Notes under the pieces: model-generated
Databases searched by the model: none
What the model saw: only the letters and a program-made list of their open reading frames with translations
Told to the model about the DNA's origin: nothing
Translations under genes and position numbers: made by a program
Shown here: positions 13,109 to 21,169 of the stretch, in pieces
How the letters are laid out: each line of letters opens with the position of its first letter
Numbering within the stretch: the first letter of the stretch is position 1
Source of the DNA: an uncultured Oscillospiraceae bacterium
Lineage (GTDB): Bacteria > Bacillota > Clostridia > Oscillospirales > Oscillospiraceae
Direction: 5' to 3'
NCBI GenBank assembly: GCA_934565415.1
Contig: CAKTHQ010000037.1
Location: forward strand, 1 to 21,169
DNA length: 21,169 nucleotides

Positions 13109-14804
13109 AGGATTCTCCTTTCTGAACAGGGAGCCGGGCAATCACGCAGGCCCCGGGGCCGCCCCGGCGGTTCTCCAGCCAGATTCCATAGTCTTCCCCA
13201 TAATGTTTTCTTAAAATCGTATCCACGTTCAATAGGCCCAAATGTCCCGTCGGGGACTCCGGCGGCCGATACCGGCCCAGAAGTGCTTCCGGCAGTCCGG
13301 CGCCGTTATCCGCCACCCGGATTTCCAGAATGCCGTCCAGGTTTTCCGCCGTAACCAGCAGCCTTCCTTCCGCAGTGCCGGACAGTCCGTGGAGAATGGC
13401 ATTCTCCGCCAGGGGCTGCAGCAGCATTTTGGGCACCCGGCAGTCAAGCAGGCTTTCCGGCACCCGGCTTTCGTAGGTGAAGCTGTCGCTTAAACGGATC
13501 CGCTGAATCTCCACATACCGGCTTAAAATTTCCAGTTCCTTTTGGAGCGTCACAAACTCCGCCGGGGAGATACAAAACCGTAGAATATCCGCCAAATTCG
13601 TGGACATCAGCGCCACCTGGGGCACCTGGTTGATCTTACTGATCCACTTCATGGTATCCAGGGTGTTGCACAGAAAGTGGGGGTTCAGCTGGGCCTGGAG
13701 CATCCGGATCTGGGCATCGTTCAGGGCCCTCTGATTTTCGATGAGGGCGGTCTGGTTTTTGTCCAGGGTGGCCACCATGTGGTTGAACTGGGCTGCCAGA
13801 TCCGTCAGTTCGTCGCTGCGATCCTCCGGGATGGGCACACGGACCTGCAAATTGTTCTTTTCCACCTGCCGGATGGCGCGGTGGAGCCGTCCGATGGGCT
13901 CAAACAGCTGTCTGCTCAATTGCAGCCCCAAAAAGATACTCAGGACCATTCCGACCAGGGCGCACAGGGCGCTGACGGTATACAGGAGCCTTAGGGTTCC
14001 CCGGGTAAAGATTTGCGGCTGCTGCAGCACCAGGTACAGCCCGGTGGACTGGTCCCGGGAGATGGTATACCGGAACTCCTCCGAGCCGCCCGTCAGCGTT
14101 TTCCCGGAAAGCAGCTGACTCCGCAGGGTCTGGGCCAGGGTCACCACCTGAGAGGACTGGGTGCAATACACCGGCCGCCAATGGCCGTCCAAAAGCAGTA
14201 GTTCATTCTGGGCCCCGGCCATGCCGCCAAGCAATGCCCCCAGCTGATTTTCCCACATATCAATAACCAGATACCCCACCGGCGCCCCGTAGGCATCGGA
14301 AAGGAGCGCCGCCAGGCGGAGCAGGGGCTCCTGCTGGGCGGTAGGGTCCTCTGCCGCCCGGGAAACCAGCTTTCCCGGGTTCTGGGCGGCGGCATACAAA
14401 GCCCCCCAGTCCGTCGGCAGGCTCCTGGCGCTGAGGGCGCTCTGGGTAGAGTAGCGCAGCCGCCCGCTGATGTCGTACAGGTGGAAGGCCGCAAAGCTCC
14501 GCAGGTCCTCCGTAGCGCCGAAGAGCTGATTGTTGACCTTTGCATCCTCCCCGCCCTCTCCAAACAGGGCCTCCGTCACCAGGCGGCTGCCCTGCAAGGT
14601 ATCCAGGGTGGCTTCAAACCCGGTTTTTGCTCTGTCCAGGGCGCTTTGCGCAGCACTCAGCTGCTGCTGAGCCGTCTGCTGCTGGCTGGAATTCATCCGC
14701 AGGCGGAAGGTTTGCAGCAGCAATACCGAGCACAACAGCGTCGGAACCAGGGCACCTGCCAGGAAGGCCGCGTTCAACCGCTGCCGAAAGGAACGAAATT
14801 TCAT
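13080..14804 (-). CDS. YesM-type membrane histidine kinase
   Basis: The 574-residue sensor has a transmembrane helix at about 12-33, a long extracytoplasmic region (34-270), a second helix at about 272-295, and a HAMP domain (296-350). The HisKA_5-type dimerisation segment has phosphoacceptor His376 in QLNPHFLCNTLD. The ATPase domain has the N box around Asn468 (PLAENAILHGL), DNGAG (499-503) and GHLGL (520-524). It would phosphorylate the adjacent AraC-type regulator. The ATG at 14804 overlaps the TGA of the lipoprotein gene by four bases (ATGA), and its 3' end overlaps the regulator gene. The extracytoplasmic region is the natural contact for the upstream solute-binding lipoprotein. The long N-terminal extension in the open frame is discounted because GGAGGA precedes 14804. 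Confidence 0.92.
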   Translation of the reverse strand: MKFRSFRQRLNAAFLAGALVPTLLCSVLLLQTFRLRMNSSQQQTAQQQLSAAQSALDRAKTGFEATLDTLQGSRLVTEALFGEGGEDAKVNNQLFGATEDLRSFAAFHLYDISGRLRYSTQSALSARSLPTDWGALYAAAQNPGKLVSRAAEDPTAQQEPLLRLAALLSDAYGAPVGYLVIDMWENQLGALLGGMAGAQNELLLLDGHWRPVYCTQSSQVVTLAQTLRSQLLSGKTLTGGSEEFRYTISRDQSTGLYLVLQQPQIFTRGTLRLLYTVSALCALVGMVLSIFLGLQLSRQLFEPIGRLHRAIRQVEKNNLQVRVPIPEDRSDELTDLAAQFNHMVATLDKNQTALIENQRALNDAQIRMLQAQLNPHFLCNTLDTMKWISKINQVPQVALMSTNLADILRFCISPAEFVTLQKELEILSRYVEIQRIRLSDSFTYESRVPESLLDCRVPKMLLQPLAENAILHGLSGTAEGRLLVTAENLDGILEIRVADNGAGLPEALLGRYRPPESPTGHLGLLNVDTILRKHYGEDYGIWLENRRGGPGACVIARLPVQKGESYAEGSGSRG

Positions 14805-15814
14805 GGCTGCTCCTCCCCGCCCAGATAGAATTCCCAGCTCATCAGCATCCGGTCCCGGTTTTCCACCGCCCAGGCAAGATTGTAGTCCACCTGCTTCAGC
14901 TTGGAAAGGCTGGGTAAAGTGCTCCCTGCCTCCAGATCCTTCCGCACTGGCCGTCGGCAAAACCGCTCCTGTAAAAGCTGCTGCACATCCCGGCTGACGG
15001 TAAAATCAATAAAGGCCTTGGCATTTTCCGGATGGGGGCATCCGGAAATCAGGGCGCAGCCGTCCGGCACGCAGCTGGTTCCCTCCTTGGGGTAAACCAT
15101 CACCAGCTGATCCCCGGCGGCAATCCGGCGGCTGGCGGTTTCCTCCAGAGTCACCCCTACCCAGCTTTCCCCCCGGGCCACGGCAGACAGCACATCGCCG
15201 GAGGCGGACAGCTGCTTTCCCTGCAGGTTGGCAGCAAACCGCTGCAAAATTTCGTCCTTCTCCCCATCCAGCGCCTGGACCATGGTGGCCAGGGCCGTAT
15301 AGCTGGAGCCGGAAACCCCGGGATCCGCAAAGGCAATCCGGCCCCGGAGCCCAGGATCCGTCAGGTCTGCCCAGCCGGTAACGGCTTCCCCGCCCACCAG
15401 CTTGGGATTGTAAATAAGCACCAGCGGCAGGGCGGAAAAGGGCGTCCACAGATCCTCCGCTCCCAGATACCTGGGCAGAAGATCATCGGCATAAGCGCTT
15501 CTGTAAGGCGCAAACAGGCTTTCCGCCGCCTCCAGGTTCTCTACGCTGCCGCCGAACATCACATCTGCCTCCGGAACGGCTTTCTCCCCTTCCAGGCGTT
15601 CCAGCAGCTCATTGGTGCCTCCCTCTACCACCCGGACCCAAATGCCGGTACGGGACTCAAACTCCTGCACAATGGGCTGCCAGACCTCCTTTTTGTGGGA
15701 GGTGTAAATTACCAGCCGCTCTGTTTCGGCCGGGGCGAAGCTCTCCTCCTGTGGGACGGCGGCGCAGCCGGTAAGGAGCGCAAGGAGAAGGCATAAAGCA
15801 AGTATCTTTTTCAT
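14801..15814 (-). CDS. Solute-binding lipoprotein, likely sensory partner of the kinase
   Basis: This 337-residue protein has a lipoprotein signal peptide with lipobox LTGC (Cys17). It then shows an Fe(III)/phosphonate-type periplasmic-binding fold, with VIYTSHKKEVWQPIVQEFESRTG (about 33-55), DVMFGGSVENLEAA, VLIYNPKLV, FADPGVSGSSYTAL and YPKEGTSCVPDG. This group binds iron, thiamine, phosphonates or small sugar phosphates, and the ligand here is unknown. No permease follows. Instead it is overlapped by the YesM kinase, echoing the PgtC/PgtB/PgtA arrangement in which a binding protein feeds a kinase. The ATG at 15814 follows AAAGGA, which excludes the longer frame. It is the first gene of the operon, and Cys17 would be its lipid anchor. 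Confidence 0.88.
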   Translation of the reverse strand: MKKILALCLLLALLTGCAAVPQEESFAPAETERLVIYTSHKKEVWQPIVQEFESRTGIWVRVVEGGTNELLERLEGEKAVPEADVMFGGSVENLEAAESLFAPYRSAYADDLLPRYLGAEDLWTPFSALPLVLIYNPKLVGGEAVTGWADLTDPGLRGRIAFADPGVSGSSYTALATMVQALDGEKDEILQRFAANLQGKQLSASGDVLSAVARGESWVGVTLEETASRRIAAGDQLVMVYPKEGTSCVPDGCALISGCPHPENAKAFIDFTVSRDVQQLLQERFCRRPVRKDLEAGSTLPSLSKLKQVDYNLAWAVENRDRMLMSWEFYLGGEEQP

Positions 15815-15896
15815 GGCGGTCCTTTCTGTTGTAATCTTCCACAAACGCATCCCTGTATTTTGTAGCATATCTTGTCGTCCTCTGCGAATTGCCCTA

Positions 15897-15925
15897 ATTA
15901 TACCATATCTATTGGAAGATTTTAA
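15897..15925 (-). promoter_or_regulatory. Promoter of the sensory operon
   Basis: On the minus strand TGGTATAAT (15905-15897) is an extended -10 with perfect core, and TTAAAA (15925-15920) lies 17 bases upstream as a four-of-six -35. It is 83 bases from the lipoprotein start. Confidence 0.7.
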
Positions 15926-15953
15926 GCCATAAATTACAAAGATGTCAGAGAAT

Positions 15954-15990
15954 CACAAAAGTTCGCAGGTTTGACCACTGTTCTTTTGTG
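15954..15990. promoter_or_regulatory. Inverted repeat in the divergent promoter region, candidate operator
   Basis: CACAAAAG (15954-15961) and CTTTTGTG (15983-15990) are perfect 8-bp inverted arms 21 bases apart. They lie between the sensory operon promoter and the AT-rich TAATATATA (16002-16010) that may be the transporter -10. That fits a site for the AraC-type response regulator. The transporter promoter has no recognisable -35, which is consistent with activation. Confidence 0.5.
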
Positions 15991-16018
15991 CAATCGGACG
16001 GTAATATATAACTACCGA

Positions 16019-16034
16019 GCGGGGAACACCCCGC
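16019..16034 (+). promoter_or_regulatory. 5'-leader stem-loop of the transporter mRNA
   Basis: GCGGGG (16019-16024) and CCCCGC (16029-16034) form a perfect 6-bp GC stem with loop AACA, 16 bases before AGGAGG (16051-16056). If transcription begins about seven bases after TAATAT (16002-16007), the stem is at the mRNA 5' end, a placement that commonly protects transcripts from decay. Confidence 0.45.
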
Positions 16035-16065
16035 AACCGCAAATTCTATGAGGAGGAAACATCGT

Positions 16066-17478
16066 ATGAAAAAGATCGTAGCATTCCTGCTGGCCCTTTC
16101 CATGGTACTGGCAATGGCCGCCTGCGGGTCGTCCCCGGCCCCTACCGAGGCTCCCAAGACCGACGCCCCCGCTTCTTCCGGTGAAACCGCCGCGGAAGCC
16201 CCTGCCGCCACCGAGGCCCCCGAGAACCTGACCGCCACCCAGAAGATCATCAAGGAAGCCGAGGGCATGACCCTGGAAGAGCTGGCCAAGAAGGCCATTG
16301 AGGAATCCAACGGCAAGATGTTCTACGGCGTGGGCAACTCCAGCCGCGGCAAGAGCGCCCTGCCCAAGTTCATCGAGTATCTGCAGACCATCGACCCCAG
16401 CTACAACATGGAGTTCGAGTGGCAGCAGCCCAAGAACAACAAGATCTTCGATCAGCTGACCGCTGACTCCCTGAAGGGCACCGGCACCTTTGCCATGACC
16501 CTGATCCAGGACGGCAACCAGATCGAGAGCAAGATGGTTCAGCCCGGGGTGCTGGACACCTTCATCCCCAAGGATTGGGCCGACGCCAACGGCACCACCG
16601 CCGACGCCTACCAGGGCTTCCTGCCTCTGCAGACCCTGAACAAGGTCTTCGAGTACAACTGCACCGGCACCAAGACCTATGACAACTGCTGGGACTTCGT
16701 AGCCGAGGGTGAGCATGGCCTGTTTATGGACATCGACTCCGAGATCGTGGGCAAGAACTTCCTGTACATGCTGACCCGTGACGACTACGCCGCCTGGCTG
16801 AAGGACGCTTACAACGCCCTGCCCGCCGACGAGCAGGCCTACTTCCAGCCCACCATCAAGGCCATGGAGTCTGAGGCCGCCGACCTGGGACTGGGTGCCG
16901 ACGGCGCCTACGCCCTGGCCTGGATCAAGCTGTGGGTAGAGAGCTACAACGCCCAGACCGATGACGGCCCCATCTGCAACACCCTGGTGGACGCTTCCGC
17001 CAAGGATCAGTTCGGCCTGCTGGTTTACTCCAAGCTTCGCTCTGTGGAAGAGTCCAGCTCCGTTTCCGTCAACAATGTGAAGGTCGCCGCTTATGAGGAC
17101 GGCTACCAGGGCATCGGCGGCTACGGCTACTGCCACTACCTGTTCGTCACCGACAACTCTCCTCTGCCCTGGACCGCCTGCGCCTTCATCGCCTACATGA
17201 CCTGCACCGCCGACGGCTTCTCCGCCTGGGGCAAGGACATGGGCGGCTACTCCTCCAACCCCAAGGTTGCTGAGGAGACCGAGGCTACCTTCCACCACTC
17301 CATCGGCGGCATGGCCGAGGACGGCACCACCGTGGAATTCGCCGCCAAGAACGACCGGGGCTACGACTGGTGGACCACCAACGGCAAGCTGGTCCTGGAG
17401 GACCCTGAGTACTGCGCAGACGTGGCCTTTACCGTCGGCAGCTGGATCGAAATGCTGAGCAAGTACAGCGCCGGCTAA
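16066..17478 (+). CDS. ABC importer substrate-binding lipoprotein
   Basis: This 470-residue protein has a signal peptide with lipobox MAAC (Cys20) and an Ala/Pro/Thr/Glu-rich linker (about 21-55). A large binding domain follows (KMFYGVGNSSRGKSALPKFIEYLQTID, GLFMDIDSEIVGKN, and the C-terminal AYMTCTADGFSAWGKDMGGYSSNP). It delivers an unknown solute to the permease at 17581. The ATG at 16066 follows AGGAGG with 9 bases, so the earlier in-frame ATG at 16048 is rejected. Codon choice is extreme: nearly all Leu are CTG and most Ala, Asn, Phe, Ile and Lys use GCC, AAC, TTC, ATC and AAG. This implies very high expression, more than the neighbouring genes. A terminator hairpin follows, expected for a binding protein made in excess. 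It is an SBP_bac_6/8-like protein; the exact ligand class is uncertain. Confidence 0.88.
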   Translation: MKKIVAFLLALSMVLAMAACGSSPAPTEAPKTDAPASSGETAAEAPAATEAPENLTATQKIIKEAEGMTLEELAKKAIEESNGKMFYGVGNSSRGKSALPKFIEYLQTIDPSYNMEFEWQQPKNNKIFDQLTADSLKGTGTFAMTLIQDGNQIESKMVQPGVLDTFIPKDWADANGTTADAYQGFLPLQTLNKVFEYNCTGTKTYDNCWDFVAEGEHGLFMDIDSEIVGKNFLYMLTRDDYAAWLKDAYNALPADEQAYFQPTIKAMESEAADLGLGADGAYALAWIKLWVESYNAQTDDGPICNTLVDASAKDQFGLLVYSKLRSVEESSSVSVNNVKVAAYEDGYQGIGGYGYCHYLFVTDNSPLPWTACAFIAYMTCTADGFSAWGKDMGGYSSNPKVAEETEATFHHSIGGMAEDGTTVEFAAKNDRGYDWWTTNGKLVLEDPEYCADVAFTVGSWIEMLSKYSAG

Positions 17479-17513
17479 CTTTCTCCCCTTTCACATCGGC
17501 GCATTTCTCCCCC

Positions 17514-17547
17514 GCGCCCTTGGATCCCCCGGTCCAAGGGCGCTTTT
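17514..17547 (+). terminator. Intra-operon terminator after the binding-protein gene
   Basis: GCGCCCTTGGA (17514-17524) and TCCAAGGGCGC (17533-17543) form a perfect 11-bp stem followed by TTTT (17544-17547). It lies 35 bases after the stop and 33 before the permease ATG. Partial termination would give more binding protein than permease. Confidence 0.8.
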
Positions 17548-17580
17548 CCAAATCGACATTTCTAACATAAGGAGGAAGCC

Positions 17581-19410
17581 ATGTCACATCCTACTACCCT
17601 CCGGGCCAGCCGCAGCACCATACTGCTTAACAAGGTGAAAACCTTTTTCTCCAAGCCCTACAATGTGATTCTTCTGGTGCTGGGCATCGTCCTCACCTTT
17701 ACCACCGTGGCCCCCATCATTGCCATTGTGGAGGATACCTTTAAAATCCACGCCGGTACCATCGACGCCCACCTGACGGGCCAGACCACCGGCTACACCA
17801 CCGTCAATTACACCGACCTTTTCACCAGCCGCATGGCCAAGACCAATTTGTGGACTCCTCTTCTCAATACCGTCCTGCTGGCCGTTGGCACCTGCCTGGT
17901 GTCCATCCTCTACGGCGGGCTGTTCGCCTTCCTCATCACCCGGACAGACCTGGCCTGGCGGAAATATCTTTCCTCCATCTTCATTTTCCCCTACATCATG
18001 CCCCAGTGGACCCTGGCCGTGGTGTGGCAGAACCTGTTTAACTCCAATGCCGTCACCGGTACCTCCAACGGATTACTCGCCGCCCTCTTCGGCATCAATA
18101 TGCCTATGTGGTGGTGCAAGGGGCTGTTCCCCAGCCTGATGGTTTTGGGACTGCACTACGCCCCCTTTGCCTATATCCTCATCGGCGGCATTTTCCGGAA
18201 CATGGATGCCAACCTGGAGGAGGCGGCCACCATTCTGGATACCCCCAAGTGGAAGACCATGCTGCGCATCACCCTGCCTATGGTGAAGCCCGCGATTCTC
18301 TCCACCATCCTGCTGGTCTTCGGCTCCGCCATGGGCTCCTATCCGGTGCCCCATTACCTGGGTCTGAGCACCCTGTCCACCAAGTATGTGTCCATGAACT
18401 CCAAGTACACCGGCGAAGCCAGCATTCTGGCCATTATCATGATGGTCTTTGGCGTGGCCATTATGCTGCTGAACCAGATTTCCCTGAGCAGCCGGAAGAA
18501 CTACACCACCGTTACCGGCAAATCCGGCCAGATTTCCAAGATTACCCTGGGCAAGTACGGCAAGTACATCATTGCCCTGATTCTGGTGATTCTGACTTTC
18601 TTCACCAGCATTTTCCCCATTATCTCCTTTGCCTTTGAGACCTTCCTGCCCAACCCCGGGGACTACTCCTTCCTGTACACCGGCGATTCCTCCAACCTGA
18701 CCACCAAGTGGTGGGTCACCGCCGAAAATGTCACCGAGAACGGTATGTACGGCCAGAAGGGCATTCTCTACAACGAAACCATCTGGCGGGCCTTCCGGGG
18801 CACCATTTGGGTATCCGTTGCCTGCTCGCTGCTGGCCGGTACCATCGGCACCCTGATCGGCTATGCGGTATCCAAGAACCGCCGGAGTAAATGGGCAAAT
18901 TATGTAAACTCCGTAGCCTTCCTGCCCTACCTGATGCCCTCCATCGCCGTGGGCGTAGCCTTCTTCATCCTGTTCTCCACGGAAAAGCTGAACCTCTTCA
19001 ACTCCTATACGCTGCTGATTATCGTAGGCACCGTCAAGTATATCCCCTTTGCCAGCAGAAGCTCTCTAAACTCCATGCTGCAGCTGTCCGGGGAAATTGA
19101 AGAGGCCGCCATCATCCAGGACATTCCCTGGATCAAGCGGATGACCCGCATCATCATCCCCATTCAAAAGTCGTCTATCATTTCCGGCTATCTGCTGCCC
19201 TTTATGACCTGCCTGAGAGAGCTGAGCCTTTTCATGCTGCTGTGCGTCCAGGGCTTCATCCTCTCCACCACACTGGACTATTTCGACGAGATGGGCCTGT
19301 ATGCCTTCTCCAGCGGCATCAACCTGATTTTGATCGTCACCATTCTGGTTTGCAACACCCTGGTAAACAAGGTCACCGGCGCAAGCCTGGACAAAGGAAT
19401 TGGAGGTTAG
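17581..19410 (+). CDS. Fused two-domain ABC permease (FbpB-like)
   Basis: The 609-residue membrane protein holds two BPD_transp_1 halves in tandem, as in iron(III)/thiamine/phosphonate-type importers. It has about 12 predicted helices. The first include VILLVLGIVLTFTTVAPIIAI (29-49), LLNTVLLAVGTCLVSILYGG (94-113) and YLSSIFIFPYIMPQWTLAVVW. Each half has an EAA-type cytoplasmic loop contacting the ATPase: EEAATILDTPKWKTMLRITLP (from ~213) and EEAAIIQDIPWIKRMTRIIIP (from ~507). The second half begins near 320. The ATG at 17581 follows AAGGAGG. The gene's TAG is touched by the ribosome site of the ATPase gene, so the two are coupled. Substrate is unknown. Confidence 0.92.
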   Translation: MSHPTTLRASRSTILLNKVKTFFSKPYNVILLVLGIVLTFTTVAPIIAIVEDTFKIHAGTIDAHLTGQTTGYTTVNYTDLFTSRMAKTNLWTPLLNTVLLAVGTCLVSILYGGLFAFLITRTDLAWRKYLSSIFIFPYIMPQWTLAVVWQNLFNSNAVTGTSNGLLAALFGINMPMWWCKGLFPSLMVLGLHYAPFAYILIGGIFRNMDANLEEAATILDTPKWKTMLRITLPMVKPAILSTILLVFGSAMGSYPVPHYLGLSTLSTKYVSMNSKYTGEASILAIIMMVFGVAIMLLNQISLSSRKNYTTVTGKSGQISKITLGKYGKYIIALILVILTFFTSIFPIISFAFETFLPNPGDYSFLYTGDSSNLTTKWWVTAENVTENGMYGQKGILYNETIWRAFRGTIWVSVACSLLAGTIGTLIGYAVSKNRRSKWANYVNSVAFLPYLMPSIAVGVAFFILFSTEKLNLFNSYTLLIIVGTVKYIPFASRSSLNSMLQLSGEIEEAAIIQDIPWIKRMTRIIIPIQKSSIISGYLLPFMTCLRELSLFMLLCVQGFILSTTLDYFDEMGLYAFSSGINLILIVTILVCNTLVNKVTGASLDKGIGG

Positions 19411-19414
19411 AACC

Positions 19415-21049
19415 ATGCCAGAAATCAAACTAGAGCACATCACCAAGCGTTGGGGCAAATTCTACGCCGTAGAAGACCTGAACCTGACCATTGCGGACAA
19501 CGCTTTCGTAACCCTGCTGGGCCCCTCCGGCTGCGGCAAAACCACTACATTGCGGATGATTGCCGGCCTGGAAACCCCCACCAGCGGCCGGATTACCATC
19601 GGCGACAAGGTGGTATTCGACAGCGATATGGGCATCAATGTCCCCGCCAACAAGCGGAAGGTAGGCTTCCTGTTCCAGAACTACGCCCTGTGGCCCAACA
19701 TGACCGTATACCAGAACATCTCCTTCGGCCTGTCCAACATCAAAGAGCCCATGGCCAAGGTGGATTTCGAGACCAAGAACGCCGCCCGGCTTGTCCAGAT
19801 TCTGAAAAATCCCGGAGATGTCATTCAGGTTTTGGAGGAATGCCGGGACAAAGACGGCAAGCTGGAAGAGAAAAAAGCCATCTTAAAGCTTATCGATGCT
19901 TTTACCCTTTCCCAGTACACGGCCAAGACTTTGTTTGGCTTCCATCTGGAAACCGGCAAAGACTGCGCCGGAGAAATTGCCAGGCTGGAAGCCAAGGTAG
20001 AGGCGGGTAAAAAGGCCGCCCAGGCCCAGGGCCTGACCTTGGACAAGGAATTCCGGTTCTGCAAGGACGAGGAACCGGTGATGGAGACCCGGAAGCTCAC
20101 CAAGGAAGAAATTGACCTGTCCGTCCGCCGGGTCAGCCGGATTGTCAAGATCGGTATGTTCATGGACCGGTATCCCGCGGAGCTTTCCGGCGGCCAGCAG
20201 CAGCGTGTGGCCATCGCCCGGACCCTGGCCCCGGAACCCAGCGTGCTTTTTATGGATGAGCCCCTTTCCAACCTGGATGCCAAGCTCCGGCTGGAAATGC
20301 GCTATGAGCTCCAGCGGCTCCATGTAGAGACCGGCTCCACCTTCGTATATGTAACCCACGACCAGATGGAGGCTATGACCCTGGCTACCCAGATTTGCCT
20401 GATCAACAATGGCGTATTGCAGCAGTACCAGGCCCCCTTGGAAGTGTACCATCACCCCGTCAACCTGTTTGTAGCCGACTTTGTGGGCACCCCCTCCATT
20501 AACTTTGTAGAGGCCAAGGGCCGCCAGGGAAGCGACGGCAGCCTGAGCCTGACCCTCCTGGGGGACCGCAAAGCCACCTTCCGTCCGGCAAAGCCCATCG
20601 ATTTGGAAAAGTGGTTTGCCGCCCGGGATCAGGAATTTGCCCGGAAGGCTGCGGAGCTGAGGGAAAAGGCCTCTCAAAAGGGCTATGTGGAGAAGGGCAA
20701 CAAGGACGAGGTATTCCGCTACCACATTGCCAAGGTCGCCGAGGAGGACGATTCCCTTTCCGATGTGCCCGAGCTGACCAACGAGGATCTGGTACTGGGT
20801 ATCCGCCCCGAATTCCTGGACATCAGCGAGGGCGGCAAGCTCCAGGGTGAAATCTACGGCGCCATGCCCACCGGCATGGAGTCCACCATCAAGGTGCGGG
20901 TGGGCGAATTCCTGCTCACCGGCGTGATCTTCGGCAGCAGCCTCTTTACCATCGGCACCCAGGTGCCCCTGAAGGTAGACGGGGACCAGATCATGCTCTT
21001 CGACCGGAAATCCGGCAAGTGCATCGTCTCCGGCGCGCTGGAGTTCTGA
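19415..21049 (+). CDS. ABC importer ATPase with a large internal insertion
   Basis: This 544-residue MalK/FbpC-type ATPase has Walker A GPSGCGKT (36-43), Q-loop Gln88 (FLFQNYAL), signature LSGGQQQ (257-263), Walker B VLFMDEP (277-283), D-loop SNLD and H-loop His315. Between Q-loop and signature are 169 residues instead of about 52, an insertion of roughly 115 residues (about 112-227), highly charged and helical. The C-terminal TOBE-like region (about 360-544) also has a charged helix (397-450, [13 protein letters not shown]... to EEDDSLSD). Everything needed for ATP hydrolysis is present, so it is probably active. The ATG at 19415 follows GGAGGT (19402-19407), which overlaps the permease stop, ruling out an earlier start. 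A hairpin spans its own stop codon. Confidence 0.92.
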   Translation: MPEIKLEHITKRWGKFYAVEDLNLTIADNAFVTLLGPSGCGKTTTLRMIAGLETPTSGRITIGDKVVFDSDMGINVPANKRKVGFLFQNYALWPNMTVYQNISFGLSNIKEPMAKVDFETKNAARLVQILKNPGDVIQVLEECRDKDGKLEEKKAILKLIDAFTLSQYTAKTLFGFHLETGKDCAGEIARLEAKVEAGKKAAQAQGLTLDKEFRFCKDEEPVMETRKLTKEEIDLSVRRVSRIVKIGMFMDRYPAELSGGQQQRVAIARTLAPEPSVLFMDEPLSNLDAKLRLEMRYELQRLHVETGSTFVYVTHDQMEAMTLATQICLINNGVLQQYQAPLEVYHHPVNLFVADFVGTPSINFVEAKGRQGSDGSLSLTLLGDRKATFRPAKPIDLEKWFAARDQEFARKAAELREKASQKGYVEKGNKDEVFRYHIAKVAEEDDSLSDVPELTNEDLVLGIRPEFLDISEGGKLQGEIYGAMPTGMESTIKVRVGEFLLTGVIFGSSLFTIGTQVPLKVDGDQIMLFDRKSGKCIVSGALEF

Positions 21050-21067
21050 CAGGAGCAGAACTCCAGC
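21037..21067 (+). repeat. Hairpin spanning the ATPase stop codon
   Basis: GCTGGAGTTCTG (21037-21048) pairs perfectly with CAGAACTCCAGC (21056-21067) with a 7-base loop that contains the last base of the TGA. No T-tract follows, so termination is unlikely. It may protect the mRNA 3' end. Confidence 0.6.
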
Positions 21068-21107
21068 CAGATAAATAAGGATTTGTAGGGTCAGTTGAAT
21101 GGTGTCC

Positions 21108-21162
21108 GCCTGCGGGAAAAATCCCCATTCCCCCTCCTGCATGGAGGGGGTGGCCCGCAGGC
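21108..21162. repeat. Nested palindromes at the right edge, likely a dispersed intergenic repeat
   Basis: The outer arms GCCTGCGGG (21108-21116) and CCCGCAGGC (21154-21162) enclose a second perfect palindrome, CCCCCTCC-TGCAT-GGAGGGGG (21130-21150). Such two-tier, GC-rich palindromic units between genes are a recurrent look of dispersed repeats in gut Firmicutes. The element may continue past the window. It could also be the terminator region of the transporter operon, but no T-tract is visible. Confidence 0.55.
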
Positions 21163-21169
21163 CGGGGGT

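Noticed and set aside
16012..17298. 428-residue frame antisense to the binding-protein gene
   Set aside because: Gly/Val/Leu-rich shadow of a highly biased gene; the sense frame has a signal peptide and ribosome site.
19883..21142. 419-residue frame antisense to the ABC ATPase
   Set aside because: The sense frame has all ABC motifs; this is a composition shadow.

Overview
The window looks like a chromosome segment of a spore-forming, fairly GC-rich anaerobic Firmicute, most likely a gut Clostridia/Oscillospiraceae-type organism. The evidence is an alpha/beta-type small acid-soluble spore protein gene, a TnpV transposon gene typical of gut Clostridia, a PucR-type regulator, AGGAGG-type ribosome sites throughout, and a YesM/AraC two-component system beside an ABC transporter. 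No rRNA, tRNA or CRISPR was seen.

Left edge (1-1440): accessory DNA. It holds a small Gly/His/Tyr-rich protein, tnpV, and a frameshifted remnant of a zinc-finger protein. Several unexplained hairpins and inverted repeats surround them.

Metabolic locus (1480-8525): a 70-residue helical protein and a 3alpha-HSD-like short-chain dehydrogenase (SDR) on the plus strand converge on a four-gene minus-strand operon. The operon reads, in order of transcription, a 406-residue Cys-rich protein of unknown function (perhaps distantly like ATC hydrolase), a GcvT/aminomethyltransferase-fold protein, and two SDRs. A PucR-type regulator is divergent from it across a 272-base region carrying several inverted repeats and a perfect TTGACA-17-TATAAT promoter. 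Three SDRs, a folate-fold protein and an unknown partner suggest an inducible catabolic pathway for a small, possibly methylated, hydroxylated or keto substrate. I do not recognise it as a described pathway.

Middle (8525-12360): a spore protein gene and a single-domain rhodanese, then an unusual array of mini-hairpins separated by GTGAAAT. Next comes a three-gene phage-like cassette on the minus strand: tail fibre with a collagen-like segment, a companion protein, and an M15-type lysin. It is driven by another perfect consensus promoter, and no other phage genes are in view.

Right part (12365-21169): a minus-strand sensory operon (solute-binding lipoprotein, YesM-type histidine kinase, AraC-type response regulator, all overlapping) is divergent from an ABC importer. 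The importer consists of a very codon-biased binding lipoprotein, a fused two-domain permease, and an ATPase with a ~115-residue insertion between Q-loop and signature motif. The arrangement suggests a ligand-sensing three-component system controlling its own importer. The window ends in nested palindromes that look like a dispersed intergenic repeat.
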